From the NCBI RefSeq assembly GCF_014333615.1, contig NZ_JACSCY010000008.1, positions 141,227 to 205,226 on the forward strand: a DNA stretch of 64,000 bases, written 5' to 3'. The stretch comes from Hymenobacter citatus (GTDB lineage Bacteria > Bacteroidota > Bacteroidia > Cytophagales > Hymenobacteraceae). How positions within the stretch are numbered: the stretch's first letter is position 1; each line of letters starts with the position of its first letter. The notes under the pieces were generated by a model. It made no database searches. It worked only from the letters and a program-made list of their open reading frames with translations, and was not told where the DNA came from. Positions 27,683 through 36,898 of this stretch are shown one piece after another. Both the position numbers and the translations under genes were made by a program.

Positions 27683-28070
27683 GTAGAGAAAGCTCGTAGA
27701 ACGGAACGGAGGGCACAGGCCTTCCGGTTAGGTTGTCTACCGTTACTGTCAGGAAGGATTGAGGTTGCGAGGATAAGGAAAATCAACGCGAGAATTTACG
27801 TTGAGCAGGCCCGTGCTGAAGCCGCAGCGGGCGGCAGGGGGTGAGAGGATAAGTTGGCTTGCCCGGCTGATTCGGAAAGACACGGGAGGGTACAACCAAA
27901 GCAAAAGTATAACCGCAGGGCGTTGTCGGCCGCCGGCGTGGACCGCTGAGCAAAGTAACTTTGGCCTTTTAAACAAAGCGCTACCGCTCTGAGTGGCCTA
28001 CTTTTGCCTTATCAAGCGACGCTTCCAATCAGGGTAGGTTATTTCACCGCTATCCAACCGCAGCTTCTTT
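27683..28070. other. Divergent promoter region, glycosidase and AraC genes
   Basis: About 390 bp without a gene. It holds -7-like boxes TACTTTTG on the minus strand (27909-27902) and TAACTTTG (27956-27963) and TACTTTTG (27999-28006) on the plus strand. None has a convincing -33 box. I see no repeat element or riboswitch here. Confidence 0.5.
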
Positions 28071-28877
28071 ATGAACGACAAGCAGATGAATCGTCATGCC
28101 GACCTGTTGGCGGTCTGTTATGGTGACCAGCGTTACGGAGGAGAAAAAACTTTCGAAGAGAATGTGTTGGTCAGTGTACTGGCCGGCGAATTGAAGGTAG
28201 TGCAGGCGGCGCGCACGCTCCACTGCGGCGCAGGCGATACGGTGCTGTTGCCCCGCAACCAGCCGGCCATTCTGCTCAAATATCCGAAAGATGGTACCGC
28301 GTATCGCGCCGTGGTTCTGAAGCTGCCCACAACGCTGGTGCAGGCATACTATCAGCAGCACAGCCCAGCGCCTACCCGGCCGGCCGCCGCCAACGTGCTG
28401 CTTTTTCCAAAAAATCCTCTTTTGCAGAGCCTCTTCGCCTCTTTGCTGCCCTATCTGGAGCTGGAGCACCGCTTGCCGGACAAGCTGCTCGGCATGAAAA
28501 TCACAGAAGTGCTGGAGATACTGCGCGGCCTTGATAAGCAGAGCGACGAAGTACTGGCCGATTTTGGCGAGCCGGGCAAGCTGAATCTGGTGGAGTTTAT
28601 GGAGGCGAACTACATGTTTAATATGCCCTTAGCCAGGTTCAGCTATCTGACCGGCCGCAGCCTCACCACTTTCAAGCGAGATTTCAAAAAGGCATTTCAG
28701 CTGAGTCCCCAGCGCTGGCTCACGCAGAAACGCTTGACGCTGGCGCATTATCAGCTGGCGGAGCAGAGAAAGAAACCGGTGGAGCTGTACCTGGAAGTAG
28801 GATTTGAAAATCTGGCGCACTTCTCTTACGCTTTCAAAAAGCAGTTTGGCTACTCCCCAACTGCTCTTGTCAGGTAG
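28071..28877 (+). CDS. AraC family transcriptional regulator
   Basis: This 268-residue regulator has an N-terminal cupin-like sensor (about 1-130, LAGELKVVQAARTLHCGAGDTVLLPRN) and a C-terminal double helix-turn-helix (about 165-268). The latter reads MPLARFSYLTGRSLTTFKRDFKKAFQLSPQRWL and PVELYLEVGFENLAHFSYAFKKQFGYSP, the AraC signature. An SDR reductase gene lies 230 bp downstream on the same strand and is the likely target or operon partner. Confidence 0.92.
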   Translation: MNDKQMNRHADLLAVCYGDQRYGGEKTFEENVLVSVLAGELKVVQAARTLHCGAGDTVLLPRNQPAILLKYPKDGTAYRAVVLKLPTTLVQAYYQQHSPAPTRPAAANVLLFPKNPLLQSLFASLLPYLELEHRLPDKLLGMKITEVLEILRGLDKQSDEVLADFGEPGKLNLVEFMEANYMFNMPLARFSYLTGRSLTTFKRDFKKAFQLSPQRWLTQKRLTLAHYQLAEQRKKPVELYLEVGFENLAHFSYAFKKQFGYSPTALVR

Positions 28878-29106
28878 CCAATGAAGCTACCGCCAGGGCT
28901 CTGCCCTGCACCGCCAGCTGGCAGTGGTGGCACTCCCCACAGCTACGCGGACAGGTAGTGGTCAACTGAATTCTGTAGTTCTTTCATGTTTCTTCTAAAC
29001 AGGCAAATGCCTGATCGGCACGGCTATGCCCGTGCGTGAGCCGTCTGGCCGCAGGGGGTTGCTGGTTTTTTTCTCACCAATCTTACTTCACCTTACCTAA
29101 TTCATC

Positions 29107-29844
29107 ATGAAGTCAGCATTAGTAACGGGCGCAAACAAAGGCATTGGCCTGGAAGTAGCCAAGCTGCTCGCCCAACACGGGTTCTTCGTATATCTCGGCA
29201 GCCGTAACGTGGCAAGTGGAGCAGCGGCCGTACAGCAGCTCAACGCCCTGGGTCTCACACACCTCGAAGCTGTGCAGCTGGATGTCACCAGTCCCGGTTC
29301 CATCCGGGCGGCCCGGACAACCATTGGCGAAAAAACGCCGGTTCTGGACGTACTGGTCAACAACGCCGGTATTTCTGGGGGCATGTCGCAGTCGGCCCAA
29401 CATGCCACGCTGGCGCAGTTTCGGGACGTATTCGAAACCAACGTGTTCGGCGTGGCTGGGGTCACACAGGCGTTTCTCGATTTGCTGTCGGCCGCGCCGC
29501 AGCCGCGCATTGTCAACGTCAGTTCCGCCATGGCCTCCCTGACGCTGTACGCCGACTTTGATAACGAGAATTTTGCCTACCGTTTTCCGGTGTATCAGGC
29601 CTCGAAAACGGCCTTGAATATGTATACCCTTAACCTGGCTTACGAGCTGCGCGACACACCTTTCAAAATCAACGCAGTATGCCCAGGCTATACCCAGACT
29701 GATTTCACGGGACACCAGGGAACCAGCACGGTAGCAGAAGCCGGGCAGCGGATAGTGAAGTACGCATTGCTTGATTCGGATGGCCCTACCGGAAAATATT
29801 TCAGCGAGGAATATTTTCCCGCACCCGCAACTTGTCCGTGGTAA
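29107..29844 (+). CDS. SDR family NAD(P)-dependent oxidoreductase
   Basis: This 245-residue short-chain dehydrogenase has the cofactor motif TGANKGIG (7-14), NNAG (85-88), the catalytic Ser near 139-140 (VNVSSAMASL) and YxxxK as Y163-K167. NVASGAAAVQQL after the second strand (SRN) suggests NADP preference. It is most like plant/animal carbonyl-reductase type SDRs. The substrate is unknown. The intergenic region before it (28878-29106) has several short hairpins such as CAGGGCTCTGCCCTG. Confidence 0.92.
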   Translation: MKSALVTGANKGIGLEVAKLLAQHGFFVYLGSRNVASGAAAVQQLNALGLTHLEAVQLDVTSPGSIRAARTTIGEKTPVLDVLVNNAGISGGMSQSAQHATLAQFRDVFETNVFGVAGVTQAFLDLLSAAPQPRIVNVSSAMASLTLYADFDNENFAYRFPVYQASKTALNMYTLNLAYELRDTPFKINAVCPGYTQTDFTGHQGTSTVAEAGQRIVKYALLDSDGPTGKYFSEEYFPAPATCPW

Positions 29845-29958
29845 GCGAAAGATGAATTGTCATTATACATTGGCACACACTGAATTTCGGCTCGACGTAG
29901 CTCTGCGCAAAATTTCAGCTGAGCAGCTGCATACCGATGTATAACGACAGTTCAACGG

Positions 29959-31137
29959 CTACTCGTCGCCCTGGCCTTTGGTCAGCTCGGCTTGCAGGAA
30001 GTAGGCGCCGCGACGCACCAGTTGGGTGGTGTCGCGCACCTGGTCTAGCAGCGTGACGGCCACGGCGCCGTGCTGGGGCTGGCCCGCCCGCAGCTGCACC
30101 CGCCGGAAAGTGCTGCCCGCGCTGTCGGTGGCTGTGCGCACGAAGGCGTAGCTCACCTCCCCATCCTGAATAATGGCGTCTTCGGGTAGGGTGCGCTGGC
30201 GGCGCCCGCCCGTCTGGATGCGCGCCGACACGTATTGGCCGGGCAGCAGGTCGTCGCGCTCGGGCTCCAGGTGGGCGTGCACGCTCACGGTACGGTCGTT
30301 GTCGTCGAAGGCCTTACCTACCAGAAAGATGCGGGCCGTCATGTTGTCGGGCGAGCTGCTGTTGGGGATGTTGAACAGGATGCGCTGGCCCACCTTCACG
30401 CGGGCAATGTCCTTCTCAAACACCTTCAATTCTAGGTGCAAATCGGAGCGGTCTACTACTTCCACCAGCACGTCCTGCGGCCCCACGTACTGGCCAGGGT
30501 TGATGTTCACGGCGCGCACAAACCCACCCACCGGGGCCGTAAGCGGCACGGTAGGCGCAATGTAGCCGCCATCCAACCGCGCCACCGACAGGCCCAACAT
30601 CCGCACCTGGGCGGCCAACGCACGCAGGGCAGCCTGCTCGGTCTGGTAGTCGGCCTGGGCTTGTTGAAGCTTGCGCTTGGCGCCTACGTCCTCGGCATCG
30701 AGTATTTGCTGGCGGTCCAGCTCCTGCTGCAAAAAGCGCAGGCGGGCACGGCTTTGCAGGTAGTTCTGTTGCAGTTGCAGGTAGTCGGGGTGGCGCAGCA
30801 CGGCCACCGTGCCGCCGCGCTTGATAAACTCGCCCGGCAGCACGTTTACCTTCTGCACGTACCCGCCCATCACTGCCGAAATAGACGCCATATTCTGGGG
30901 CGGCACGTCGATGAGGCCATTGGCCGGCACATCGGTGGTCATTTCTTGGTGGTCGAAGGTGCCAATCTCGATGCCCGCAGCCTGCGTTTGGGTAGGGCTG
31001 AGAGTCAGTTGATTAGGCGCAACAGGCTTTTCTGTGGCCGCAGCCGCGGCGTGAGCTTCTTTGGTTTCCTGAGGGGTAGAGTTGCAGGCTGCTGTGAGGC
31101 AGGCGCATAGCAGGAGGAGCAGGCGGAAGGACCTCAC
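29959..31137 (-). CDS. RND efflux periplasmic adaptor lipoprotein (CusB/CzcB-like)
   Basis: This membrane-fusion protein links the CzcA pump to the outer-membrane channel. With the GTG start at 31137 it has 392 residues and opens with a lipoprotein signal (RSFRLLLLLCACLTAAC, lipid-bearing C18). It has beta-barrel and lipoyl halves (PPQNMASISAVMGGYVQKVNVLPGEFIKRGG), an alpha hairpin (LQQNYLQSRARLRFLQQELDRQQ) and LTAPVGGFVRAVNINPGQYVGPQD. A longer open frame upstream runs only through a repeat and is rejected. The start codon itself lies at the edge of that repeat. Confidence 0.88.
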   Translation of the reverse strand: MRSFRLLLLLCACLTAACNSTPQETKEAHAAAAATEKPVAPNQLTLSPTQTQAAGIEIGTFDHQEMTTDVPANGLIDVPPQNMASISAVMGGYVQKVNVLPGEFIKRGGTVAVLRHPDYLQLQQNYLQSRARLRFLQQELDRQQILDAEDVGAKRKLQQAQADYQTEQAALRALAAQVRMLGLSVARLDGGYIAPTVPLTAPVGGFVRAVNINPGQYVGPQDVLVEVVDRSDLHLELKVFEKDIARVKVGQRILFNIPNSSSPDNMTARIFLVGKAFDDNDRTVSVHAHLEPERDDLLPGQYVSARIQTGGRRQRTLPEDAIIQDGEVSYAFVRTATDSAGSTFRRVQLRAGQPQHGAVAVTLLDQVRDTTQLVRRGAYFLQAELTKGQGDE

Positions 31138-31253
31138 CCCCCGGCCCCCTCTCCTCGGGGAGAGGGGGAGCCACAGCAGCGCATACGCATGCCAGGCGGT
31201 AGAAAATCGTTCGGCTCCTCTTCTCCCCGAGGAGAAGGGGCCAGAGGGTGAGG
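31132..31253. repeat. Multi-hairpin inverted repeat at the adaptor start
   Basis: The outer pair CCTCACCC...GGGTGAGG encloses two local hairpins (CTCTCCTCGGGGAGAG and TTCTCCCCGAGGAGAA). It covers the start codon and upstream leader of the adaptor gene. Confidence 0.75.
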
Positions 31254-31324
31254 ATACAGGCGGTGCATTAAACAGCGAGAAAAGCATATAGCGAAGTCGT
31301 TGAAATCAAAAAGGAAATCTGTTT

Positions 31325-31503
31325 AGGCCGTACGCCCTCGCTCGGCTGTGCCGAGTGAGGACTATGCTCCAGCAGCTTTGCTGCGTGCGTCTGCTCCATC
31401 TGCGCCACGCACGCAGCTTCGTACAAGCGGTGCAGACGGATTCGGGGCAGAGCCCCTCAAGCATAAAGCTCACTCGGCACAGTCGAGCGAGGGCGTACGG
31501 CCT
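31325..31503. repeat. Long inverted repeat after the CzcA-TolC stop
   Basis: Nearly perfect 35-bp arms at 31325-31359 and 31469-31503 begin AGGCCGTACGCCCTCGCTCG. Smaller internal stems (AGCAGCTTTGCTGC; GGGGCAGAGCCCC) lie between. It starts 1 bp after the pump stop codon and fills, together with the repeat at 31132-31253, the 367-bp gap before the adaptor gene. Confidence 0.8.
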
Positions 31504-31504
31504 G

Positions 31505-34500
31505 CTATTCCTCCGTGCCCGTGAGGGCCTGGAGCTGGAATAGCAGTTGGTTGTAGCGGCTCACCTGGTCGAGGTAGGCTTGTTGGATTTGCCAGGCGGG
31601 CTCGGTATTCACCACGTAGGTCACGTACTCCACATCGCCGGCGCGGAAGCTTTTCTCGGCCGTGCTCAGCACTAGGCGGGCCTGGGGTAGGGCCACGGTT
31701 TCGTAGTAGCGCAGGGAGGCGCGGGCGCGGGCCAACTGCTGGCGCAGGGTGCGTAGTTGGCTATTAAGCTGCACAGTGTAGTAGTTGAGCTGGTTGGTAG
31801 CATACTGCTCGCCTAATCGGGCTGCGGCAATGCGCGCCTTTTGGACCCCGCCCAGCAGCGGCACCGCCACGCCCGCCTGTGCCACCTGGTAGCCGCCTAC
31901 CCGGCTGATACTCTGATTGAAATAACCCACCCGCAAATCAGGCAGGCGGCGCAGCTTCTCCACCTTGGTTTGTTGCTGACTGATGGTTACCTCCTGCCGC
32001 AGCAGGCCCAGGGTAGGGTTGGCATCGGGCGAGAGGGCCACGGTGTCGGCGGGGTTGATGGTGGCTACCACGCTGGCCGCGGTATCCACATCCACGGGGG
32101 TAGGGTAGCCCAGCAGCACGCCCAGTTGCTGGCGCTGCACCTGCACATCGGTGAGCAGGGTGAGCAGCTGGTTTTGCAACTCCAGCATCCGGGCCTCGGC
32201 GGCCACCTGCTCCAGGCGGTTGGTTTCGCCTACCTGGTAGCGGATGCGGGCGGCGTGGGCGGCGCGGCGGTAGAGGCTATCCTGGCGGCGCAACAGCTGC
32301 ACGCGACGGTAAGCAATCAGCAAATCGTAGTAGTCAGTACGGATGACGCGGGTTAACTCGCGGCGTTGGGTGCGGGCACGCTGCTCGGCGGCACCCGTCT
32401 GGTTTTCGAGCAGGCGCTTCTGAGCTGCGTAGAGGGTAGGGAAGGCCGTTTGCTGGATGATGTTGAAGCTCTGGTCGGTGGAAGCATCCGAAATCTGTCC
32501 GCGCTGGTAGTCCAGCACCGTGCGCGGCACGTCGTAGCCGGAGCGGTTCAGGGCCTGCTGCCGGCGCACCTCTAGCGCCGCCGACTGCACCAGCAGACTC
32601 TGCCCCAACCCTGCCTGCAACGCCTGCCCCACCGACAGCGGCCCGGTAGGCGGCGCCACGGCGGTTTGCCCGGCTGTGCTACCCAGCGTGTTTTGGGCCG
32701 CGGCCGCGCGGGGTAGGAGCAAACCTGTCAACGCGACCAGCATCATCAATAAAGTAGTAGCTGGTCCGATGCGTGGCGTTTCCGGGGCCGGTTTATGATG
32801 GTGTTTCAGCTCTTCCTCGGCTTGCTGCGCTTCCTCTTGCTGCTTCTCAGCCGCTTCTTCGGCTTCGGCCGTAGGGCTCGGCTCGCCATCTTTGGTGAAA
32901 TAGGTGTAGAGCACCGGCAGCACTACCAGCGTGAGCAGGGTAGCCGAAATCAAGCCCCCAATCACCACCGTAGCCAACGGTTTCTGTACCTCCGCGCCGG
33001 CTGAGGTAGACAGGGCCATGGGCAGGAAGCCCAGCGAGGCCACCGCCGCCGTGAGCAGCACTGGCCGGAAACGCTCGGCAGTAGCACGCAGAACCCGTTC
33101 GCGCACGTCGTGCACACCCTCGGCGGCCAGCTCGTTTAGGCTGGCGACCAGCACAATCCCATTGAGTACGGCCACCCCAAACAGCGCAATAAACCCTACC
33201 CCCGCCGAGATACTGAACGGCATCCCGCGCAGCCACAGGGCCAGCACGCCGCCAATAGCCGCCAGCGGAATGCCCGTGAAAATGAGAGCCGCCTGCTTCA
33301 TGGAACTGAACGACAGGTAGAGCAGCGTAAAAATCAGGAGCAATGACACCGGCACGGCAATGGTGAGGCGGGCCTTGGCACGCTGCAAATTCTCAAACTC
33401 GCCCCCGTATACCACCGTGTAGCCCGTGGGCAGCTTCACGCCCTGCTGAATCTTCTGCTGAATTTCCTCCACCAGACTCTGAATGTCGCGGTTGCGCACG
33501 TTCACGCCAATGTTGATGCGGCGCTGGGCGTCGTCGCGGGAGATTTGGGTAGGGGCGTTGCGGTATTGCACCTGGGCCACCTCTTCCAGCGGAATTTTCT
33601 GGCCGTTGGGCAGGTCCACGTAAAGGCGGCGCAGGTCGGCGAGGCTGGTGCGCCGGGCCGAGTCGAGGCGCACGACCAGGTCGTAGCGGCGCTCCTTTTC
33701 GTATACCTGCCCGGCCACGTCGCCCGCGAAGGAGGCGCGCAGCAGCGTGTTCAGGTCTTCCACGCGCAGCCCGTAGCGGGCCAACTTAGCGCGGTCGTAG
33801 GTCACGCGCATCTGCGGCAGGCCCACAATCTGCTCCACCTTCAGGTCGCCTACCCCCGCCAGGGGCCGGATGAGCGCGGCGGCCTGGTTGGCCTTTTCGT
33901 ATAGTACTTCTAGGTCATCGCCGTAAATTTTGATGCTGATATCCGACTTCACGCCCGAAATCAGCTCATTAAACCGCATCTGAATGGGTTGCTGAAACTC
34001 CAGGTTGATGCCCGGAATACCAGCCAGCGCCTCCTGCATCTTCTCCGCCAGCCCCTCGCGCGAGTGCGCCGAGGTCCATTCTTCCTGATTTTTCAGAATC
34101 ACAATCTGGTCGGAGTCTTCCAGCGACATAGGGTCGGTAGGGATTTCGGACGTGCCGATTTTGCCCACAATCTGCTGAATTTCAGGAAACTCGCGCAGTA
34201 GGGTTTTCTGCACTTTGGTGGTGGTTTTGATGCTCTGGTCCAGTGACGAGCCCGGCGCCAGCGTCACGTTTACGGCAAAGTCGCCCTCATCGAGCTGCGG
34301 AATAAACTCACCGCCCATTTTCAGGAAAATAGCCACGGCCCCCACCAGCAAGGCCACCGCCGCGCCCACCACAATAGGCCGGATGCGCAACGCCCCCCGG
34401 ATGATGGGGTCGTAGCCGCGGTGCAGGGTGCTCATGATGCGGTCGGCCAGGGTGCCTTCCTCCTTAATGTCTTTGCGCAAGGCCCAGGCGGCTACGGCCG

Positions 34501-35986
34501 GCACGTAGGTGAGGCACAGAATCATGGCTCCGATGATGGCAAAGCTCACCGTGAGGGCCATGGGGCGGAACATCTTGCCCTCTACCCCAGTCAGCGACAG
34601 GATGGGGAAGTACACAATCAGAATGATGAGCTGCCCGAACAAGGCCGAGCGCATCAGGCGCGTGGCGGCGGTTTGGGCCACCTGGTCCATGGTCTCGTTG
34701 GCGGCCCGCTGCCGCTCGTGCACTAGGTGAAAAATCATAGCCTCCACAATAATCACGGCCCCGTCCACAATCAGCCCGAAGTCCAGCGCGCCGAGGCTCA
34801 TCAGGTTGGCCGATACGCCGAACACCTTCATCATGGCCAGCGCAAACAGCATGCACAAGGGAATCATGGCCGCCACCACCAGGCCAGCGCGCAGGTTGCC
34901 CAGCAGCACCAGCAGCACAATTATCACGATGACGCCGCCTTCCAGCAGGTTTTTGCTGACCGTGTGAATGGCTTTGTCAATGAGTTTGGTGCGGTCGAGG
35001 AAGGGGAGCACGCGCACGCCGGCGGGTAGGGCTTTTTCGATCTGCGCCACCCGCTCCTTCACGTTTTTGATGGTGGCCTCGGAGCTGGCGCCCTTCAGCA
35101 TCAGCACAATACCGCCCACGGCCTCGCCCTGGCCGTTGCGCGTCATGGCGCCGTAGCGCACGGCGTGGCCAAACTGCACGGTCGTCACGTCGCCTACCAG
35201 CAGGGGCACGCTGCCCACTTGCTTCACCACAATCTGCCGGATGTCGTCCAGGGATTCTACCCTACCCTCGCCGCGGATGAAGTAGGCATTGGGGCCGCGC
35301 TCCAGGTAGCTGCCGCCGGTGTTGCCGTTGCCGGTTTGCAAGGCCTGCATCAGCTCGGGCAGACTCACGCCGGCCGAGGCCAGCCGCTCGGGGTTCACAC
35401 TCACCTCGTACTGGCGCACGTAGCCGCCGAAGCTGCTCACATCTACCACGCCCGGCGTGCCGGATAGCTGGCGCTTCACAATCCAGTCCTGCATGTCGCG
35501 CAGGGCCGAGAGGGAGTACTGGCCTTTGTACTTGGGGTCGACTTCCAGTGAATACTGAAAAATCTCGCCCAAGCCCGTGGTGATGGGCGCCATAGTAGGC
35601 GTGCCTAGCCCCGCGCCCAGGTCGGCCTGGGCCGTGGTGAGCTTCTCGGCCACCAGCTGGCGCGTGAGGTAGGTGTCCACGTCTTCCTCAAACACCACCG
35701 TGATAACGGAGAGGCCAAAGCGCGAAATAGAGCGAATTTCACGCACGTTGGGGATGGTGCGCAGCTGCAATTCCAGCGGAATGGTGAGCAACTGCTCCAC
35801 CTCCTGCGCCGCCAGCGCCGGCGACTGGGTGATGACCTGGACCTGGTTGTTGGTGACGTCGGGGATGGCATCCAGCGGCAGGGTAGTGGCCGCGTAGCCG
35901 CCCCAAGCCACCAGGGCAAGCAGCATCAGAGCAACAAGGAGCTTGTTGCGGATACTTAGGGCAATAATTCGGGAGAGCATGAGCAA
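31505..35986 (-). CDS. CzcA-type heavy-metal RND pump fused to a TolC-like outer-membrane factor
   Basis: A 1493-residue fusion. Residues about 1-1035 are a complete HME-RND proton antiporter: MLSRIIALSIRNKLLVALM, two periplasmic porter loops and 12 TMs. TM4 holds DFG at 402-404, D408 and E415, matching the D402/D408/E415 triad known from CzcA and pointing to divalent cations (Zn, Co, Cd) rather than Cu/Ag. A charged linker (EEAAEKQQEEAQQAEEEL) follows, then a hydrophobic segment (1079-1092) ending in AAAAQ. Residues about 1100-1493 are a TolC-family channel (NPTLGLLRQEVTISQQQTKV). No separate TolC gene exists in this operon, which fits the fusion. Confidence 0.93.
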   Translation of the reverse strand: MLMLSRIIALSIRNKLLVALMLLALVAWGGYAATTLPLDAIPDVTNNQVQVITQSPALAAQEVEQLLTIPLELQLRTIPNVREIRSISRFGLSVITVVFEEDVDTYLTRQLVAEKLTTAQADLGAGLGTPTMAPITTGLGEIFQYSLEVDPKYKGQYSLSALRDMQDWIVKRQLSGTPGVVDVSSFGGYVRQYEVSVNPERLASAGVSLPELMQALQTGNGNTGGSYLERGPNAYFIRGEGRVESLDDIRQIVVKQVGSVPLLVGDVTTVQFGHAVRYGAMTRNGQGEAVGGIVLMLKGASSEATIKNVKERVAQIEKALPAGVRVLPFLDRTKLIDKAIHTVSKNLLEGGVIVIIVLLVLLGNLRAGLVVAAMIPLCMLFALAMMKVFGVSANLMSLGALDFGLIVDGAVIIVEAMIFHLVHERQRAANETMDQVAQTAATRLMRSALFGQLIILIVYFPILSLTGVEGKMFRPMALTVSFAIIGAMILCLTYVPAVAAWALRKDIKEEGTLADRIMSTLHRGYDPIIRGALRIRPIVVGAAVALLVGAVAIFLKMGGEFIPQLDEGDFAVNVTLAPGSSLDQSIKTTTKVQKTLLREFPEIQQIVGKIGTSEIPTDPMSLEDSDQIVILKNQEEWTSAHSREGLAEKMQEALAGIPGINLEFQQPIQMRFNELISGVKSDISIKIYGDDLEVLYEKANQAAALIRPLAGVGDLKVEQIVGLPQMRVTYDRAKLARYGLRVEDLNTLLRASFAGDVAGQVYEKERRYDLVVRLDSARRTSLADLRRLYVDLPNGQKIPLEEVAQVQYRNAPTQISRDDAQRRINIGVNVRNRDIQSLVEEIQQKIQQGVKLPTGYTVVYGGEFENLQRAKARLTIAVPVSLLLIFTLLYLSFSSMKQAALIFTGIPLAAIGGVLALWLRGMPFSISAGVGFIALFGVAVLNGIVLVASLNELAAEGVHDVRERVLRATAERFRPVLLTAAVASLGFLPMALSTSAGAEVQKPLATVVIGGLISATLLTLVVLPVLYTYFTKDGEPSPTAEAEEAAEKQQEEAQQAEEELKHHHKPAPETPRIGPATTLLMMLVALTGLLLPRAAAAQNTLGSTAGQTAVAPPTGPLSVGQALQAGLGQSLLVQSAALEVRRQQALNRSGYDVPRTVLDYQRGQISDASTDQSFNIIQQTAFPTLYAAQKRLLENQTGAAEQRARTQRRELTRVIRTDYYDLLIAYRRVQLLRRQDSLYRRAAHAARIRYQVGETNRLEQVAAEARMLELQNQLLTLLTDVQVQRQQLGVLLGYPTPVDVDTAASVVATINPADTVALSPDANPTLGLLRQEVTISQQQTKVEKLRRLPDLRVGYFNQSISRVGGYQVAQAGVAVPLLGGVQKARIAAARLGEQYATNQLNYYTVQLNSQLRTLRQQLARARASLRYYETVALPQARLVLSTAEKSFRAGDVEYVTYVVNTEPAWQIQQAYLDQVSRYNQLLFQLQALTGTEE

Positions 35987-36120
35987 ATAGGCAAAGCCGC
36001 GCTTCGCCGGAATACGACCTAGCCCCGGCGCGCTTACCGCATACGGCAGGCGCGGCCACGGGTAGCCGGGTTGGTTTTAGAAGGAGAGGGGAGGCTGACC
36101 GGCCACATGAACCGGCTGGG

Positions 36121-36285
36121 GTAGGGGCGACTTGCAGCCGCCCGCGGGGTAGGGTAGGGCTAGGACTAGTGATCCGTCAGAAATAGGCAGCCTGTCAGCA
36201 AGTAGCTGCTTCCTAGTATGAACGGTGTGCCGAATACTAGCAACGGCACCCAATAGTCCTGCGAGCGGCTGCAAGCCGCCCCTAC
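36121..36285. repeat. GTAG-headed REPIN (inverted REP pair)
   Basis: Left REP 36121-36145 and right REP 36261-36285 are inverted copies. Each has a GTAG head pointing outward and a stem GGGCG(G/A)C...GCCGCCC. Two more REPs of this family flank tilS. It fills most of the 303-bp gap between the CzcA-TolC gene and the His-rich gene. Confidence 0.8.
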
Positions 36286-36289
36286 CCAC

Positions 36290-36697
36290 TTAGGCCCGTG
36301 GTGGTTGCAATAGCGCCCTGCTAAAGCTGAAGGCATACGACGTGGCTTCGCTGACGCGATGAGCCGGCGCGGGCCAGTGTACGCGCAAGGGCACTACCAC
36401 GGGCCGGGCCGGCAGCACGTAGGCCGCCATCACGCAGTCGTGGTGGCTGTGCAGCGGCAGCTTTTGGTGCTCAATGTTGTGCTGGGCCGAGTGCGCGTGC
36501 AGGTAGTGCGTGGTATTGGGGCTGTAGTGCAGCACCAGAAACTCGCTCAGCGACAGGCTGCCACCTGCCACGGTGTGGTGGTATTGGTAGTGGTCCAGCA
36601 GCTCGGGCAGCTTCGTCAGTTCCGACAAATCATTTTGCGGAATCAGGCTGCCCGCGAGCATCAAGAACGCTAGAAAGAAAGCCAGCACGGATTTCAT
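36290..36697 (-). CDS. Small secreted His-rich protein, probable metal binder
   Basis: This 135-residue protein has a signal peptide (MKSVLAFFLAFLMLAGSLIP). The mature part has many histidines: YQYHHT, HYLHAHSAQHNIEHQ, LHSHHDC. It is the first gene of the metal-efflux operon, about 300 bp upstream of the pump on the same strand. A periplasmic metal-binding or sensing role is inferred from composition and position only. I do not recognise a named family. Its stop lies 5 bp from a GTAG-headed REPIN. Confidence 0.72.
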   Translation of the reverse strand: MKSVLAFFLAFLMLAGSLIPQNDLSELTKLPELLDHYQYHHTVAGGSLSLSEFLVLHYSPNTTHYLHAHSAQHNIEHQKLPLHSHHDCVMAAYVLPARPVVVPLRVHWPAPAHRVSEATSYAFSFSRALLQPPRA

Positions 36698-36898
36698 GCG
36701 AGCAAAGGTACGGCAGAAAGCCCGTTTGTGTGGGGAGGTATCCTTAGAATTGGCTTAAGTTGGGTGCCAACGCAGGCAGCGGTTCCAGTAATTCGCCATC
36801 GAGCTGAACACTATTTCAAAGAGTAGTACCAACTTCAGTGCAACTTTTGCGTAGGTGCACTCTACCCCACGGCTCATTGCTCTTGGGAAACTGCTACT

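Noticed and set aside
31138..31287. N-terminal extension of 50 codons on the metal adaptor
   Set aside because: It is translated repeat sequence, and a complete lipoprotein signal begins at the GTG at 31137.
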